This document shows positions 25,751 through 34,211 of a stretch of DNA of 64,000 nt, piece after piece. Numbering within the stretch: the stretch's first letter is position 1; every line of letters begins with the position of its first letter. Origin of the DNA: Roseiarcus sp963787135 (GTDB lineage Bacteria; Pseudomonadota; Alphaproteobacteria; Rhizobiales; Beijerinckiaceae). The stretch spans positions 1-64,000 of the forward strand of contig CAWBBW010000030.1 in assembly GCA_963787135.1 (NCBI GenBank), given 5' to 3'. The notes under the pieces are model-generated. The model had not been told where the DNA came from, ran no database searches, and saw nothing but the letters and a program-made list of their open reading frames with translations. The translations under genes and the position numbers were made by a program.

Positions 25751-28198
25751 CTACGCCTTCACCCGCACATAGTCTCCCGGCGCGTCGCAGAGCGCTTTGA
25801 GCTTGCCTTCGCCCGGTTTGCGGGCGGGGGCTTTTTCGGGCGCCTGGGTTGCTACCCACTGGATCCAGTCGGGCCACCAGGACCCCGGCGTCTCGTTGGC
25901 CCGCGCGAGCCAGGATTCGAAATCGCCCGTAGGGGGTCCGTCTGTCCAGTACTGGTACTTCGCCTTGCCGGCCGGATTGACGACGCCGGCGATATGGCCG
26001 GAGCCAGCGAGCACGAACCGGACCGGACCGCCGAAGCACTTGGCGCCCCTGAACACCCCGCGGGCGGGGGCGATGTGGTCCTCGCGCGAGGCCAGCTCGT
26101 AGATCGGCATGGTCACTTGCCCGAGGTCGATTGTCTTTCCGCCCAGAACCATGCGGCCGTTGGAGAGATCGTTCTGAAGATAGCAGTGGCGTAGGTAGAA
26201 GTTGTGGTTGGCGGCTGGCATTCGCGTCGAGTTGGAATTCCAGACCAGCAGATCGAAGGGCATCGGTTCTTTGCCCTTGAGGTAATTGTTGACGTAGTAG
26301 GACCAGATGAGGTCGTTCGGCCGCAGCATGTTGAAGGCGTTGGCCATGGCCGAGCCTTCGAGATAGCCGTGTTCGGCCATTTTTTCCTCGACGTCCTTCA
26401 ACTGCTCGGCGTCGACAAAGACCTTGAGATCGCCTGCGTCGGTGAAGTCGACGAGAGCGGTGAAAAAAGTAACGCTGCCGATGCGCTTGTCGCCGACCGC
26501 CGCCATGTAGCCGAGCGTCGCCGCGAGCAGCGTCCCCCCGACGCAGTAGCCGATCGCAGTCACGTCGCGCTCGCCGGTCGCCTGTTCTACAGCCTCCAGC
26601 GCCGCCAGAATGCCCTCGCGCATATAGGCGTCGAATCCCTTGTCAGCGTGGCGCTCGTCAGGATTGACCCAGGATATCACGAACACGGTCAACCCTTGAG
26701 CCACCGCCCAGCGGATGAACGACTTCTCCGGATTGAGGTCGAGGATGTAGAATTTGTTGATCCACGGCGGCACGATGAGGAGCGGGCGCTTGTAGACCTG
26801 AGGCGTCGTCGGCTCGTACTGGATGAGCTCGATGAGGTTATTGCGGAAGACAACCTTGCCGGGCGTCACTGCGAGATTGACGCCGAGCTCGAACGCGCGC
26901 GCGTCCGACTGGCGGATGCGCAAATTGCCTTTGCCCGTCTCGATGTCCTCGGTCATCATTTTGAGGCCGCGCACCAGATTCTCGCCGCTCTCCTGAAGCG
27001 TCATGCGCAGAAGCTCGGGATTGGTGGCGACAAAGTTCGAGGGCGAAAGCGCGGCGGTCACCTGCCGCAGATAGAATTGCGCCTTGTCGCGCTCGTGCGG
27101 GTCGAGCTCGTCGGCGCGTCTGACGAGATCGTCCGCCCAGCGGGTCGTCAGCACATAGGCCTGCTTGATGAAGTCGAAGTAGGGATTGTCGCGCCACTCC
27201 GCGTCCGAGAACCGCTTGTCCGAACGATCGGGCTCGGCGACGGGCGCGGCCGGAGCGCCCTGAAAGCGCTGCAGGGTCGCGGCCCAGAGATTGATGAATT
27301 GCGTCGTCAGCGCGGTCTGCGCCTCGAGCGCCCGCTTGGGCTCGGACATGTAATATTCGGCGATATGGCCGAGAGATCTGACCATTTCTCCCATGTCATC
27401 GGCAAAAGTGGCCTTGATCGCGCCCGTTTCCCTCGGCCGCATATAGGCCGCAAGCGCCTTGCCCGACTGCTCGATCACGCGGGCGACGTTGTTGGCGAGC
27501 GCTTCGACGTCGGGCGCCCGATATGCGGCGCCGCTGCCGAAGCCTGCGCCTGCGGCAAAGGCCGCGACGGCGGCCGCAGCCGGAGGCAAGGGCGGTTTGG
27601 CGTCCGGCGCCGAAGGAGCGTCTATCGATGCCGGTCGCGCCGGCGGCAGTGGCGCGGGCGGTGGCTCCTGAGCGGCGGTCGCCGGCGGCGGGTTCTCCTG
27701 AATTGGCTGCGGTTCGGGTGCGCAGACGAGCTTCGCCTTTTTCGGCTCGGCGCGTCCCGCTATATTTATCGGAGGCGCTTTCGCCGTCTTGGGCGCCGGT
27801 GCCGGTTCGGCCCTGGTCGCGAGCTTCGGGATCGATCGCGCGGCGGCCTTTGGCGGCGCGCCCTTGGGTTCTTCAGGTTGGAGCGACGGTTCTGTCGCTG
27901 CTGCGCGAGCGGAGGGCGGGGCGTCGCGGGTCGGATAGCGAGGCCTCACGGGAGGCTTCGCCGTTGTCAGAGAGTTGACCCATTTTTCCGCCGCCTGGGC
28001 CCTGTCGCCCCGCACGCTCGCCGCGACGGCCGCCGGTTCCGCCTTCCCTTCGACCTTGGACACGTCAGCGCCCCGCCGCTCTGCCTGCGCCTTCGGCGCG
28101 CTAACCTTTGGCGCAGAAGCCTCGCTCACGAGCCTCGGCTTGGCGCGGGCGGCCTTCTTTGGGGGCCTCGGGGTCGTCTCGCTGTTCTTGGTCATCAA
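25751..28198 (-). CDS. phaC: class I poly(3-hydroxyalkanoate) synthase with long N-terminal extension
   Basis: 815 aa; class I PhaC is normally near 600. The catalytic part begins around residue 225 (VARVIEQSGKALAAYMRP). The lipase-box-like GYCVGGTLLAATLGYM holds the catalytic Cys, and catalytic Asp and His follow (ASREDHIAP, LAGSGHIAGVVNP). It polymerises 3-hydroxyacyl-CoA on the PHB granule. The first ~220 residues are Lys/Ala/Pro-rich and low-complexity, presumably disordered. Divergent from the secreted-protein gene at 28346. No phaA/B/R genes are in the window. Confidence 0.95.
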   Translation of the reverse strand: MMTKNSETTPRPPKKAARAKPRLVSEASAPKVSAPKAQAERRGADVSKVEGKAEPAAVAASVRGDRAQAAEKWVNSLTTAKPPVRPRYPTRDAPPSARAAATEPSLQPEEPKGAPPKAAARSIPKLATRAEPAPAPKTAKAPPINIAGRAEPKKAKLVCAPEPQPIQENPPPATAAQEPPPAPLPPARPASIDAPSAPDAKPPLPPAAAAVAAFAAGAGFGSGAAYRAPDVEALANNVARVIEQSGKALAAYMRPRETGAIKATFADDMGEMVRSLGHIAEYYMSEPKRALEAQTALTTQFINLWAATLQRFQGAPAAPVAEPDRSDKRFSDAEWRDNPYFDFIKQAYVLTTRWADDLVRRADELDPHERDKAQFYLRQVTAALSPSNFVATNPELLRMTLQESGENLVRGLKMMTEDIETGKGNLRIRQSDARAFELGVNLAVTPGKVVFRNNLIELIQYEPTTPQVYKRPLLIVPPWINKFYILDLNPEKSFIRWAVAQGLTVFVISWVNPDERHADKGFDAYMREGILAALEAVEQATGERDVTAIGYCVGGTLLAATLGYMAAVGDKRIGSVTFFTALVDFTDAGDLKVFVDAEQLKDVEEKMAEHGYLEGSAMANAFNMLRPNDLIWSYYVNNYLKGKEPMPFDLLVWNSNSTRMPAANHNFYLRHCYLQNDLSNGRMVLGGKTIDLGQVTMPIYELASREDHIAPARGVFRGAKCFGGPVRFVLAGSGHIAGVVNPAGKAKYQYWTDGPPTGDFESWLARANETPGSWWPDWIQWVATQAPEKAPARKPGEGKLKALCDAPGDYVRVKA

Positions 28199-28345
28199 AA
28201 GAGCGTTCCCTTATCGCCGCCGGGTAGGACCCAGTCCCGTTTTCGTCATAATAGGTCACTAGCCCTGCGGTGCGCCACAAGGACTTTCGAAGGAACGGCG
28301 ATTCGCCGCTTTGGCGCGGGCTGGGCCGGAGGAGAGAACGACATT

Positions 28346-28738
28346 ATGGCGAGGCCGAAAGCGACGATCCGGGTTCTGGCCCTTGCCGCCTGCGGATGGA
28401 GCGCGGGCGCGTCCGCCCAGCAGGGCGACAGCCTGCTCAAGAGCGCCGCAAAGGTAGCGGGCTTCGCAACCGATGTCGCCCCGCCGGCCGATTTCGTCAT
28501 CCAGTCCCGGCCGCAAAGCGATCAGGACTTCATTCCGGTCTTTCAGTCCCCACCGGAACCCGCCAAGCCCAAGATGAGCGACAATGATCTCAAGTCGGTC
28601 AAGGGCGACCTCGATTCGGTCGAGAAAGCTCACGACGCGATCCGCAGCGCTTTCCCGCCGGCGGCCAAGGCGGTCGCGGAGGAGAAAGCGGCCGAAGCCA
28701 AGAAGGCCCAAGCGAAGCCGCCGGCCGCAAATCAATAG
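28346..28738 (+). CDS. secreted hypothetical protein
   Basis: 130 aa from the ATG at 28346 (GGAGGAGAG upstream). A signal peptide ends near ASAQQ. The mature part has a moderately conserved block (SLLKSAAKVAGFATDVAPPADFV, in part) and an Ala/Lys-rich helical tail (AAKAVAEEKAAEAKKAQAK). No known domain. The much longer open frame around it is antisense to phaC and was rejected. Confidence 0.7.
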   Translation: MARPKATIRVLALAACGWSAGASAQQGDSLLKSAAKVAGFATDVAPPADFVIQSRPQSDQDFIPVFQSPPEPAKPKMSDNDLKSVKGDLDSVEKAHDAIRSAFPPAAKAVAEEKAAEAKKAQAKPPAANQ

Positions 28739-28834
28739 GAACGGGTTTGCGGCGCGGCCCCGCCCGATGCTAACAGAGGCGCCCTGGCGCTGGCGCGCCG
28801 AAACCGGGCTTTCCATTAGGGATATTTGCCGACG

Positions 28835-30052
28835 ATGAGCGACTTCCACCGCGTGCGGCGCCTGCCGCCCTACGTCTTCGAAGAGGTCAACAAGCTCAAG
28901 GCCAAGGCACGCGCCGGCGGCGCCGACATCGTCGATCTCGGCATGGGCAACCCCGATCTGCCCGCGCCCAAGCACGTCATCGAGAAGCTCGTCGAGACGG
29001 TCGGCAAACCGCGAACCGACCGCTATTCGGCGTCGAAGGGCATCGCGGGATTGCGCCGCGCGCAGGCCGGCTATTACGCGCGCCGGTTCGGCGTGAAGCT
29101 CGATCCGGAGACACAAGTGGTGGCGACGCTCGGCTCCAAGGAGGGCTTCGCCAATATGGCGCAGGCGATCACGGCGCCGGGCGATGTGGTGCTGGTCCCC
29201 AATCCGTCCTATCCGATCCACGCCTTCGGGTTCCTGATGGCGGGCGGCTCCATCCGCTCCGTGCCGTCGGCGCCCACGGCCGAATTCTTTACCGCGCTCG
29301 AGCGCGCGATCGTCCATTCGATCCCGAAGCCGATCGCGGTCGTCGTCTGCTATCCGTCCAACCCGACGGCGATGGTGGCTTCGCTCGACTTCTATAAGGA
29401 CCTCGTCATCTTCGCGCGGAAGCACGAGATTTTCGTGCTCTCCGACGTCGCCTATGCCGAAGTCTATTTCGACGGCGAGCCGCCGCCCTCGATCCTGCAG
29501 GCGCCGGGCGCCTTCGAGGTGGCGGTAGAGTTTTCCTCGATGTCGAAGACGTTCTCGATGGCCGGCTGGCGCATTGGCTTCGCCGTCGGCAACGAGCGGC
29601 TTCTCGCTGCGCTCGCCCGGGTCAAGTCCTATCTCGACTACGGCGCCTATACGCCGATCCAGGTCGCGGCCGCGGCGGCGCTGAACGGGCCGGAGGATTG
29701 CATTCGCGAGATGCGCGCGACCTACAAGCGCCGCCGCGACGTGATGATCGAGAGCTTCACCGCCGCCGGCTGGCCGATCGACAAGCCCAGCGCCTCGATG
29801 TTCGCCTGGACGCCGGTGCCGGAGCGCTTTCGCCATCTCGGCAGCCTCGAATTCTCGAAGCTGCTGATCGAGAAGGCCGACGTCGCCGTCGCCCCGGGTA
29901 TCGGCTTCGGCGAGCACGGCGACGATTTCGTCCGCCTCGCGCTGGTCGAGAACGAGCAGCGCATCCGCCAGGCCGCGCGCGGCGTCCGGCGCTTCTTCGA
30001 AACCGCCGACGCCACGCTGCACAATGTGGTGAAGCTCAAGCAGCCGGCGTGA
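28835..30052 (+). CDS. class I/II aminotransferase (AlaC-like)
   Basis: 405 aa PLP enzyme, fold type I. Substrate-binding GNPDLP near residue 38, cofactor ring stacking region YPSNPTA near 180, Asp of LSDVAYAEV near 213, Schiff-base Lys in SSMSKTFSMAGWRIGF near 240, and the Arg of VRLALVEN near 375. It resembles the AlaC/LL-DAP-aminotransferase-like enzymes found before homoserine dehydrogenase in Hyphomicrobiales, that gene not being present here. Glutamate-pyruvate transamination is the likeliest activity. ATG at 28835 preferred to TTG at 28826. Confidence 0.92.
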   Translation: MSDFHRVRRLPPYVFEEVNKLKAKARAGGADIVDLGMGNPDLPAPKHVIEKLVETVGKPRTDRYSASKGIAGLRRAQAGYYARRFGVKLDPETQVVATLGSKEGFANMAQAITAPGDVVLVPNPSYPIHAFGFLMAGGSIRSVPSAPTAEFFTALERAIVHSIPKPIAVVVCYPSNPTAMVASLDFYKDLVIFARKHEIFVLSDVAYAEVYFDGEPPPSILQAPGAFEVAVEFSSMSKTFSMAGWRIGFAVGNERLLAALARVKSYLDYGAYTPIQVAAAAALNGPEDCIREMRATYKRRRDVMIESFTAAGWPIDKPSASMFAWTPVPERFRHLGSLEFSKLLIEKADVAVAPGIGFGEHGDDFVRLALVENEQRIRQAARGVRRFFETADATLHNVVKLKQPA

Positions 30053-30139
30053 GCATGAGAGAAAGGCGCTCAGTTGATCATCACTCCGTCGGGCGAGCGG
30101 CTCGCCGCGCCTAAGTATTTGAAATTGCGTGGGCGTTGA

Positions 30140-30436
30140 CTACAGCGTCGAACGGATGACGAAGGCGCTAGCCTCCACTTCGTCGGCGCGGTCGGGCTCG
30201 AGCAGCTTCAGACCGGTCACCGCCGCCGAGCGCGGTCCGCGCCGCATCTCGGCCAGCATCGACTCGACGTTGGAGGGCGCGCCCTTGACCACCGCCTCGA
30301 CCGTGCCGTCCGCGCGATTGCGCACCCAGCCCGAGATGCGGAACTTCAAGGCTGCGCTGCGGGTGAACTCGCGATAGCCGACGCCCTGGACGAGGCCTTC
30401 GACGACGACACGGCGGACGAGCGTCTCTTGGCTCAT
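30140..30436 (-). CDS. acyP: acylphosphatase
   Basis: 98 aa from the ATG at 30436. The phosphate loop VEGLVQGVGYREF carries the catalytic Arg, and GWVRNRADGTVEAVVKG carries the catalytic Asn. It hydrolyses carboxyl-phosphate bonds such as acetyl phosphate or 1,3-bisphosphoglycerate. The gene is divergent from thrS with about 110 bp between them. Confidence 0.93.
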   Translation of the reverse strand: MSQETLVRRVVVEGLVQGVGYREFTRSAALKFRISGWVRNRADGTVEAVVKGAPSNVESMLAEMRRGPRSAAVTGLKLLEPDRADEVEASAFVIRSTL

Positions 30437-30544
30437 CGCCAGAACTCCAGCTCCGGACCCATTGCCCCTCGCGCGCGCCGCGTTTATATCCTCCCTCCGT
30501 CGCTTACGCCGATTGGTATCGGCGAGTGAGCACAAGGAGTCTTG

Positions 30545-32611
30545 ATGATACACGTCACCTTTCCCGACGGCGCGGTGCGCGCCTTTGAGCCCGGCGTCTC
30601 CGGCCTCGACATCGCCAAATCCATCTCTCCCTCTCTTGCCAAGCGCACGGTCGCCGCGGTGCGCGACGGCGAAATCGTCGATCTCGCCGATCCTGTCGCG
30701 GAGGATTCGACCCTCGAATTCATCTCGCGTGACGACCCGCGGGCGCTTGGACTCATTCGACACGACGCGGCGCACGTACTGGCCGAGGCGGTGCAGTCGC
30801 TGTGGCCCGGCACGCAGGTGACGATCGGGCCGGTGATCGAGAACGGGTTCTATTACGACTTCTTCCGCAACCAGCCGTTCACGCCCGAGGATTTCCCGGC
30901 GATCGAGAAGCGCATGCGCGAGATCATCGCGCGCGACAAGCCCTTCACCAAGACGGTGGTCTCGCGCGACGAGGCGAAAGGCTTCTTCGAGAAGAAAGGC
31001 GAAGCATTCAAGGTCGAACTCATCGACGCCATTCCGCTCGACCAGGAGGTCAAGCTTTATAGCCAAGGCGATTGGACCGACCTTTGCCGCGGCCCCCACA
31101 TGACCTCGACTGGCAAAGTCGGCGACGCGTTCAAGCTGATGAAAGTTGCGGGCGCCTACTGGCGCGGCGATTCGACGAAGCCGATGCTCTCGCGGATCTA
31201 CGCCACCGCCTTTGCCAGGAGGGAGGAGCTCGACGCCTATCTCAAGCAGCTCGAGGAGGCGGAGCGGCGCGACCATCGCAAGCTCGCGCGCGAGATGGAC
31301 CTCTTCCACTTCCAGGAGGAGGGGCCGGGCTCGATCTTCTGGCACCCCAAAGGCTGGAAGCTCTACCAGACGCTGGTCGCCTATATGCGCCGACGGCTTG
31401 CCGCCGATTACGAGGAGGTGAACGCTCCACAGGTTCTGGACAAGCACTTGTGGGAGATTTCCGGCCATTGGGGCTGGTATCGCGAGAGCATGTTCATGTG
31501 CCGCCCCGCCGGCGAGGACGCCGAGGAGGAAGACGAGCGTATCTATTGTCTCAAGCCCATGAACTGCCCGGGCCATGTGCAAATCTTCAAGCACGGCCTG
31601 CGCAGCTACCGCGAACTGCCGGTTCGCTTCGCAGAATTCGGCGCGGTCAACCGCTATGAACCGTCAGGCGCGCTGCACGGCCTCATGCGGGTGCGCTCGT
31701 TCACCCAGGACGACGCGCATATCTTCTGCACCGAGGAGCAGCTCGCCGAAGAATGCCACAAGATCAACGAGCTGATCCTCTCCGTCTACGGCCATTTCGG
31801 CTTTCACAGGATCGTGGTGAAGCTCTCGACCCGGCCCGACAAGCGCGTTGGCACGGACGCCATGTGGGATCACGCGGAAGCAGTGATGAGCCGCGTGCTG
31901 GACGAGATCAAGGCGCGCCACGGCAATGTCGTGACGACCAGCCTCAATCCCGGCGAGGGCGCCTTTTACGGGCCGAAGTTCGAATATGTGCTGCGCGACG
32001 CCATCGGCCGCGACTGGCAGTGCGGCACGACCCAGGTCGACTTCAACCTGCCCGAGCGCTTCGGCGCCTTTTACATCGCTCCCAACAGCGAGAAAACGAC
32101 GCCGGTGATGGTCCATCGCGCCATCTGCGGATCGTTGGAGCGCTTCATCGGCATCCTGCTCGAGCACCACGCCGGCCACCTGCCACTGTGGCTCGCGCCG
32201 GTTCAGATTGTCGTCTGCACCATCACCAGCGACGCCGACGACTTTGCCCTCGAATTCGCGGCGAAGGCGAAGAAGCGCGGCCTCAGGGTCGAAACCGACC
32301 TGCGCAACGAAAAGATCAACTACAAAGTGCGCGAGCACTCTCTGGCAAAGGTCCCGGTGCTGCTCGCCGTCGGCCGCAAGGAAGCGGGCGACAACACGGT
32401 CTCGGTCCGCCGCCTCGGTTCGAACGCTCAGACCGTGATGGGCGCGGACCAGGCGATCCATGCGCTTGTCGATGAGGCTCTGCCGCCCGATTTGCGGGAG
32501 GAACGGATGGAGGCGGAGGCAGAGACGGCGCGGGCGTTGGTCGGGCGAGATTCCGGATCGTCGGAAGTGCCTGAGGAGTATAAGAATAATCCAAATTGGG
32601 GTACCCATTAA
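30545..32611 (+). CDS. thrS: threonyl-tRNA synthetase
   Basis: 688 aa, ATG at 30545 with AAGGAG upstream (a TTG one codon earlier is possible). TGS domain at residues 1-60, tRNA-SAD editing domain around 80-240 with the HDAAHVLAEA motif, class II core with zinc-binding MNCPGH near 340 and motif 2 RYEPSGALHGLMRVR near 375, and an anticodon domain at the end (LPLWLAPVQIVV…). The editing and anticodon domains are intact. The tail of ~40 residues beyond the usual end is acidic. Confidence 0.98.
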   Translation: MIHVTFPDGAVRAFEPGVSGLDIAKSISPSLAKRTVAAVRDGEIVDLADPVAEDSTLEFISRDDPRALGLIRHDAAHVLAEAVQSLWPGTQVTIGPVIENGFYYDFFRNQPFTPEDFPAIEKRMREIIARDKPFTKTVVSRDEAKGFFEKKGEAFKVELIDAIPLDQEVKLYSQGDWTDLCRGPHMTSTGKVGDAFKLMKVAGAYWRGDSTKPMLSRIYATAFARREELDAYLKQLEEAERRDHRKLAREMDLFHFQEEGPGSIFWHPKGWKLYQTLVAYMRRRLAADYEEVNAPQVLDKHLWEISGHWGWYRESMFMCRPAGEDAEEEDERIYCLKPMNCPGHVQIFKHGLRSYRELPVRFAEFGAVNRYEPSGALHGLMRVRSFTQDDAHIFCTEEQLAEECHKINELILSVYGHFGFHRIVVKLSTRPDKRVGTDAMWDHAEAVMSRVLDEIKARHGNVVTTSLNPGEGAFYGPKFEYVLRDAIGRDWQCGTTQVDFNLPERFGAFYIAPNSEKTTPVMVHRAICGSLERFIGILLEHHAGHLPLWLAPVQIVVCTITSDADDFALEFAAKAKKRGLRVETDLRNEKINYKVREHSLAKVPVLLAVGRKEAGDNTVSVRRLGSNAQTVMGADQAIHALVDEALPPDLREERMEAEAETARALVGRDSGSSEVPEEYKNNPNWGTH

Positions 32612-32720
32612 GACTGCCCGTTCGCCGGGAGGGCTGCCTAATGAGCGCTGCGGGTAACTTTCCCGCGCTTTCGTTTCGCCTCCAAAAGCCCCATCATGGA
32701 CGTCGTTTCGAGGAGCGCGG

Positions 32721-34211
32721 ATGAATCTGCAGACGAAGCCCACGAAATCCCGCCATGCCCTGCGTTTCCGGTTTCGCGGGCGCGAGGTGGCGCTCGAGCG
32801 CTTCTCGCCGCGCAGGACGGTTCTCGACTGGCTGCGCGAGGATGAGCGCGCCACCGGCACGAAGGAAGGCTGCGCGGAGGGCGACTGCGGCGCCTGTACG
32901 GTCGTGCTCGCTCGCCTGCGCCGCGGCAAGCTGACTTATGAAGCGTTCAACGCCTGCATTCTGCTGCTCGGCCAGCTCGACGGGGCGGAGCTGATCACAG
33001 TCGAGGATCTCGCCCATGGCCAGACGCTCCATCCGGTGCAGCAGGCGATGGTCGACCATCACGCCTCGCAATGCGGCTTCTGCACGCCCGGCATCGTGAT
33101 GAGCCTGTTCGCCGCCTATCATTCCGGCGCCCCTGCGACCGCCGCGAGCCTCTGCGACCAGCTTGCCGGCAATCTCTGCCGCTGCACCGGCTATCGCCCG
33201 ATTCTGGTCGCCGGGCTTGCGACATGCGACGGCGCGCCAACCGACCGCTTTGCCGCGACGGCCGCCGAGCGCGCCCAAGCGCTTGCCGCGCTCGCCGACG
33301 ACGCCGAGCTTTTCGTCGGCGATGAAAGCCAGTTCTTCGCCGCGCCCGCGAGCCTCGACTCGCTGGCTGCGGTTTACCAGCGTTTTCCCGACGCGACCCT
33401 CGTGGCGGGCGCGACCGATGTCGGGCTCTGGGTCACCAAGCTTTTGCGCGATCTCAAGCGGGTGATCTGGCTCGGCAGGGTGGACGGCCTCGACGCGATC
33501 GCGGAGATCGCCGACGGCGAGTTGTCTCTGGGCGCGGGCGTGACTCTCGCCGAAGCGGCGCCGCTGGTCGGGACGATCCATCCGGATCTAAGCGAACTGA
33601 TGCGCCGCTTCGGTTCGATCCAGGTGCGGGTCAGCGGCACTGTTGGCGGCAACATCGCGAACGGCTCTCCGATCGGCGATCTTGCGCCCGCGTTCATTGC
33701 GCTCGGCGGCACGGTTGTCCTGCGAAAGGGCGCCGCGATCCGCAGGCTGCCGCTGGAGGACTTCTTCATCGCTTACGGCAAGCAGGACCGCACGCCGGGG
33801 GAATTTGTGCTGGCGATCGAGTCGCCTCGCCTCGCGGCGGGCCAGCATTACCGCGCATTCAAGGTCTCGAAACGCTTCGATGAAGACATTTCCGCCGTCA
33901 TGATGGCTATTCGTCTCGACCTGGACGGCAGGCGCATCGCGGGCGCGCGGATCGCCTTTGGCGGCATGGCGGCGACGCCGAAACGCGCTGCGAACGCAGA
34001 AAAAGCGCTGGCCGGCGTGAGTCTCGATCAGCCGGCGAGCTGGCGCGCCGCGCGCGCCGCGCTGTCGTCGGACTTTGCGCCTCTGACCGACCAGCGCGCG
34101 AGCGCAGGCTATCGCATGGCGGTCGCCGCCAACCTTGTCGAAAAGGCGCTGATTGAAATTTCCGGCGCGAGCGCACCAACCCGAATTGGAGCGCTCCATG
34201 CCGCCGAATGA
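32721..34211 (+). CDS. xdhA: xanthine dehydrogenase small (FeS/FAD) subunit
   Basis: 496 aa. N-terminal plant-type [2Fe-2S] domain (CAEGDCGACTVV with a further Cys at NACIL, about residues 50-80). Second [2Fe-2S] domain with CGFCTPGIVM and CRCTGYRPI near 115-160. FAD-binding domain from ~200 (LVAGATDVGLWVTK; GGNIANGSPIGDLAPAFIAL). It passes electrons from the Mo subunit to NAD+ in purine catabolism. It overlaps xdhB by 14 bp. Confidence 0.95.
   Translation: MNLQTKPTKSRHALRFRFRGREVALERFSPRRTVLDWLREDERATGTKEGCAEGDCGACTVVLARLRRGKLTYEAFNACILLLGQLDGAELITVEDLAHGQTLHPVQQAMVDHHASQCGFCTPGIVMSLFAAYHSGAPATAASLCDQLAGNLCRCTGYRPILVAGLATCDGAPTDRFAATAAERAQALAALADDAELFVGDESQFFAAPASLDSLAAVYQRFPDATLVAGATDVGLWVTKLLRDLKRVIWLGRVDGLDAIAEIADGELSLGAGVTLAEAAPLVGTIHPDLSELMRRFGSIQVRVSGTVGGNIANGSPIGDLAPAFIALGGTVVLRKGAAIRRLPLEDFFIAYGKQDRTPGEFVLAIESPRLAAGQHYRAFKVSKRFDEDISAVMMAIRLDLDGRRIAGARIAFGGMAATPKRAANAEKALAGVSLDQPASWRAARAALSSDFAPLTDQRASAGYRMAVAANLVEKALIEISGASAPTRIGALHAAE

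Noticed and set aside
26204..28738. 844-codon plus-strand open frame
   Set aside because: Antisense to phaC except for its last 131 codons, which are a separate secreted protein with its own start and ribosome site at 28346.
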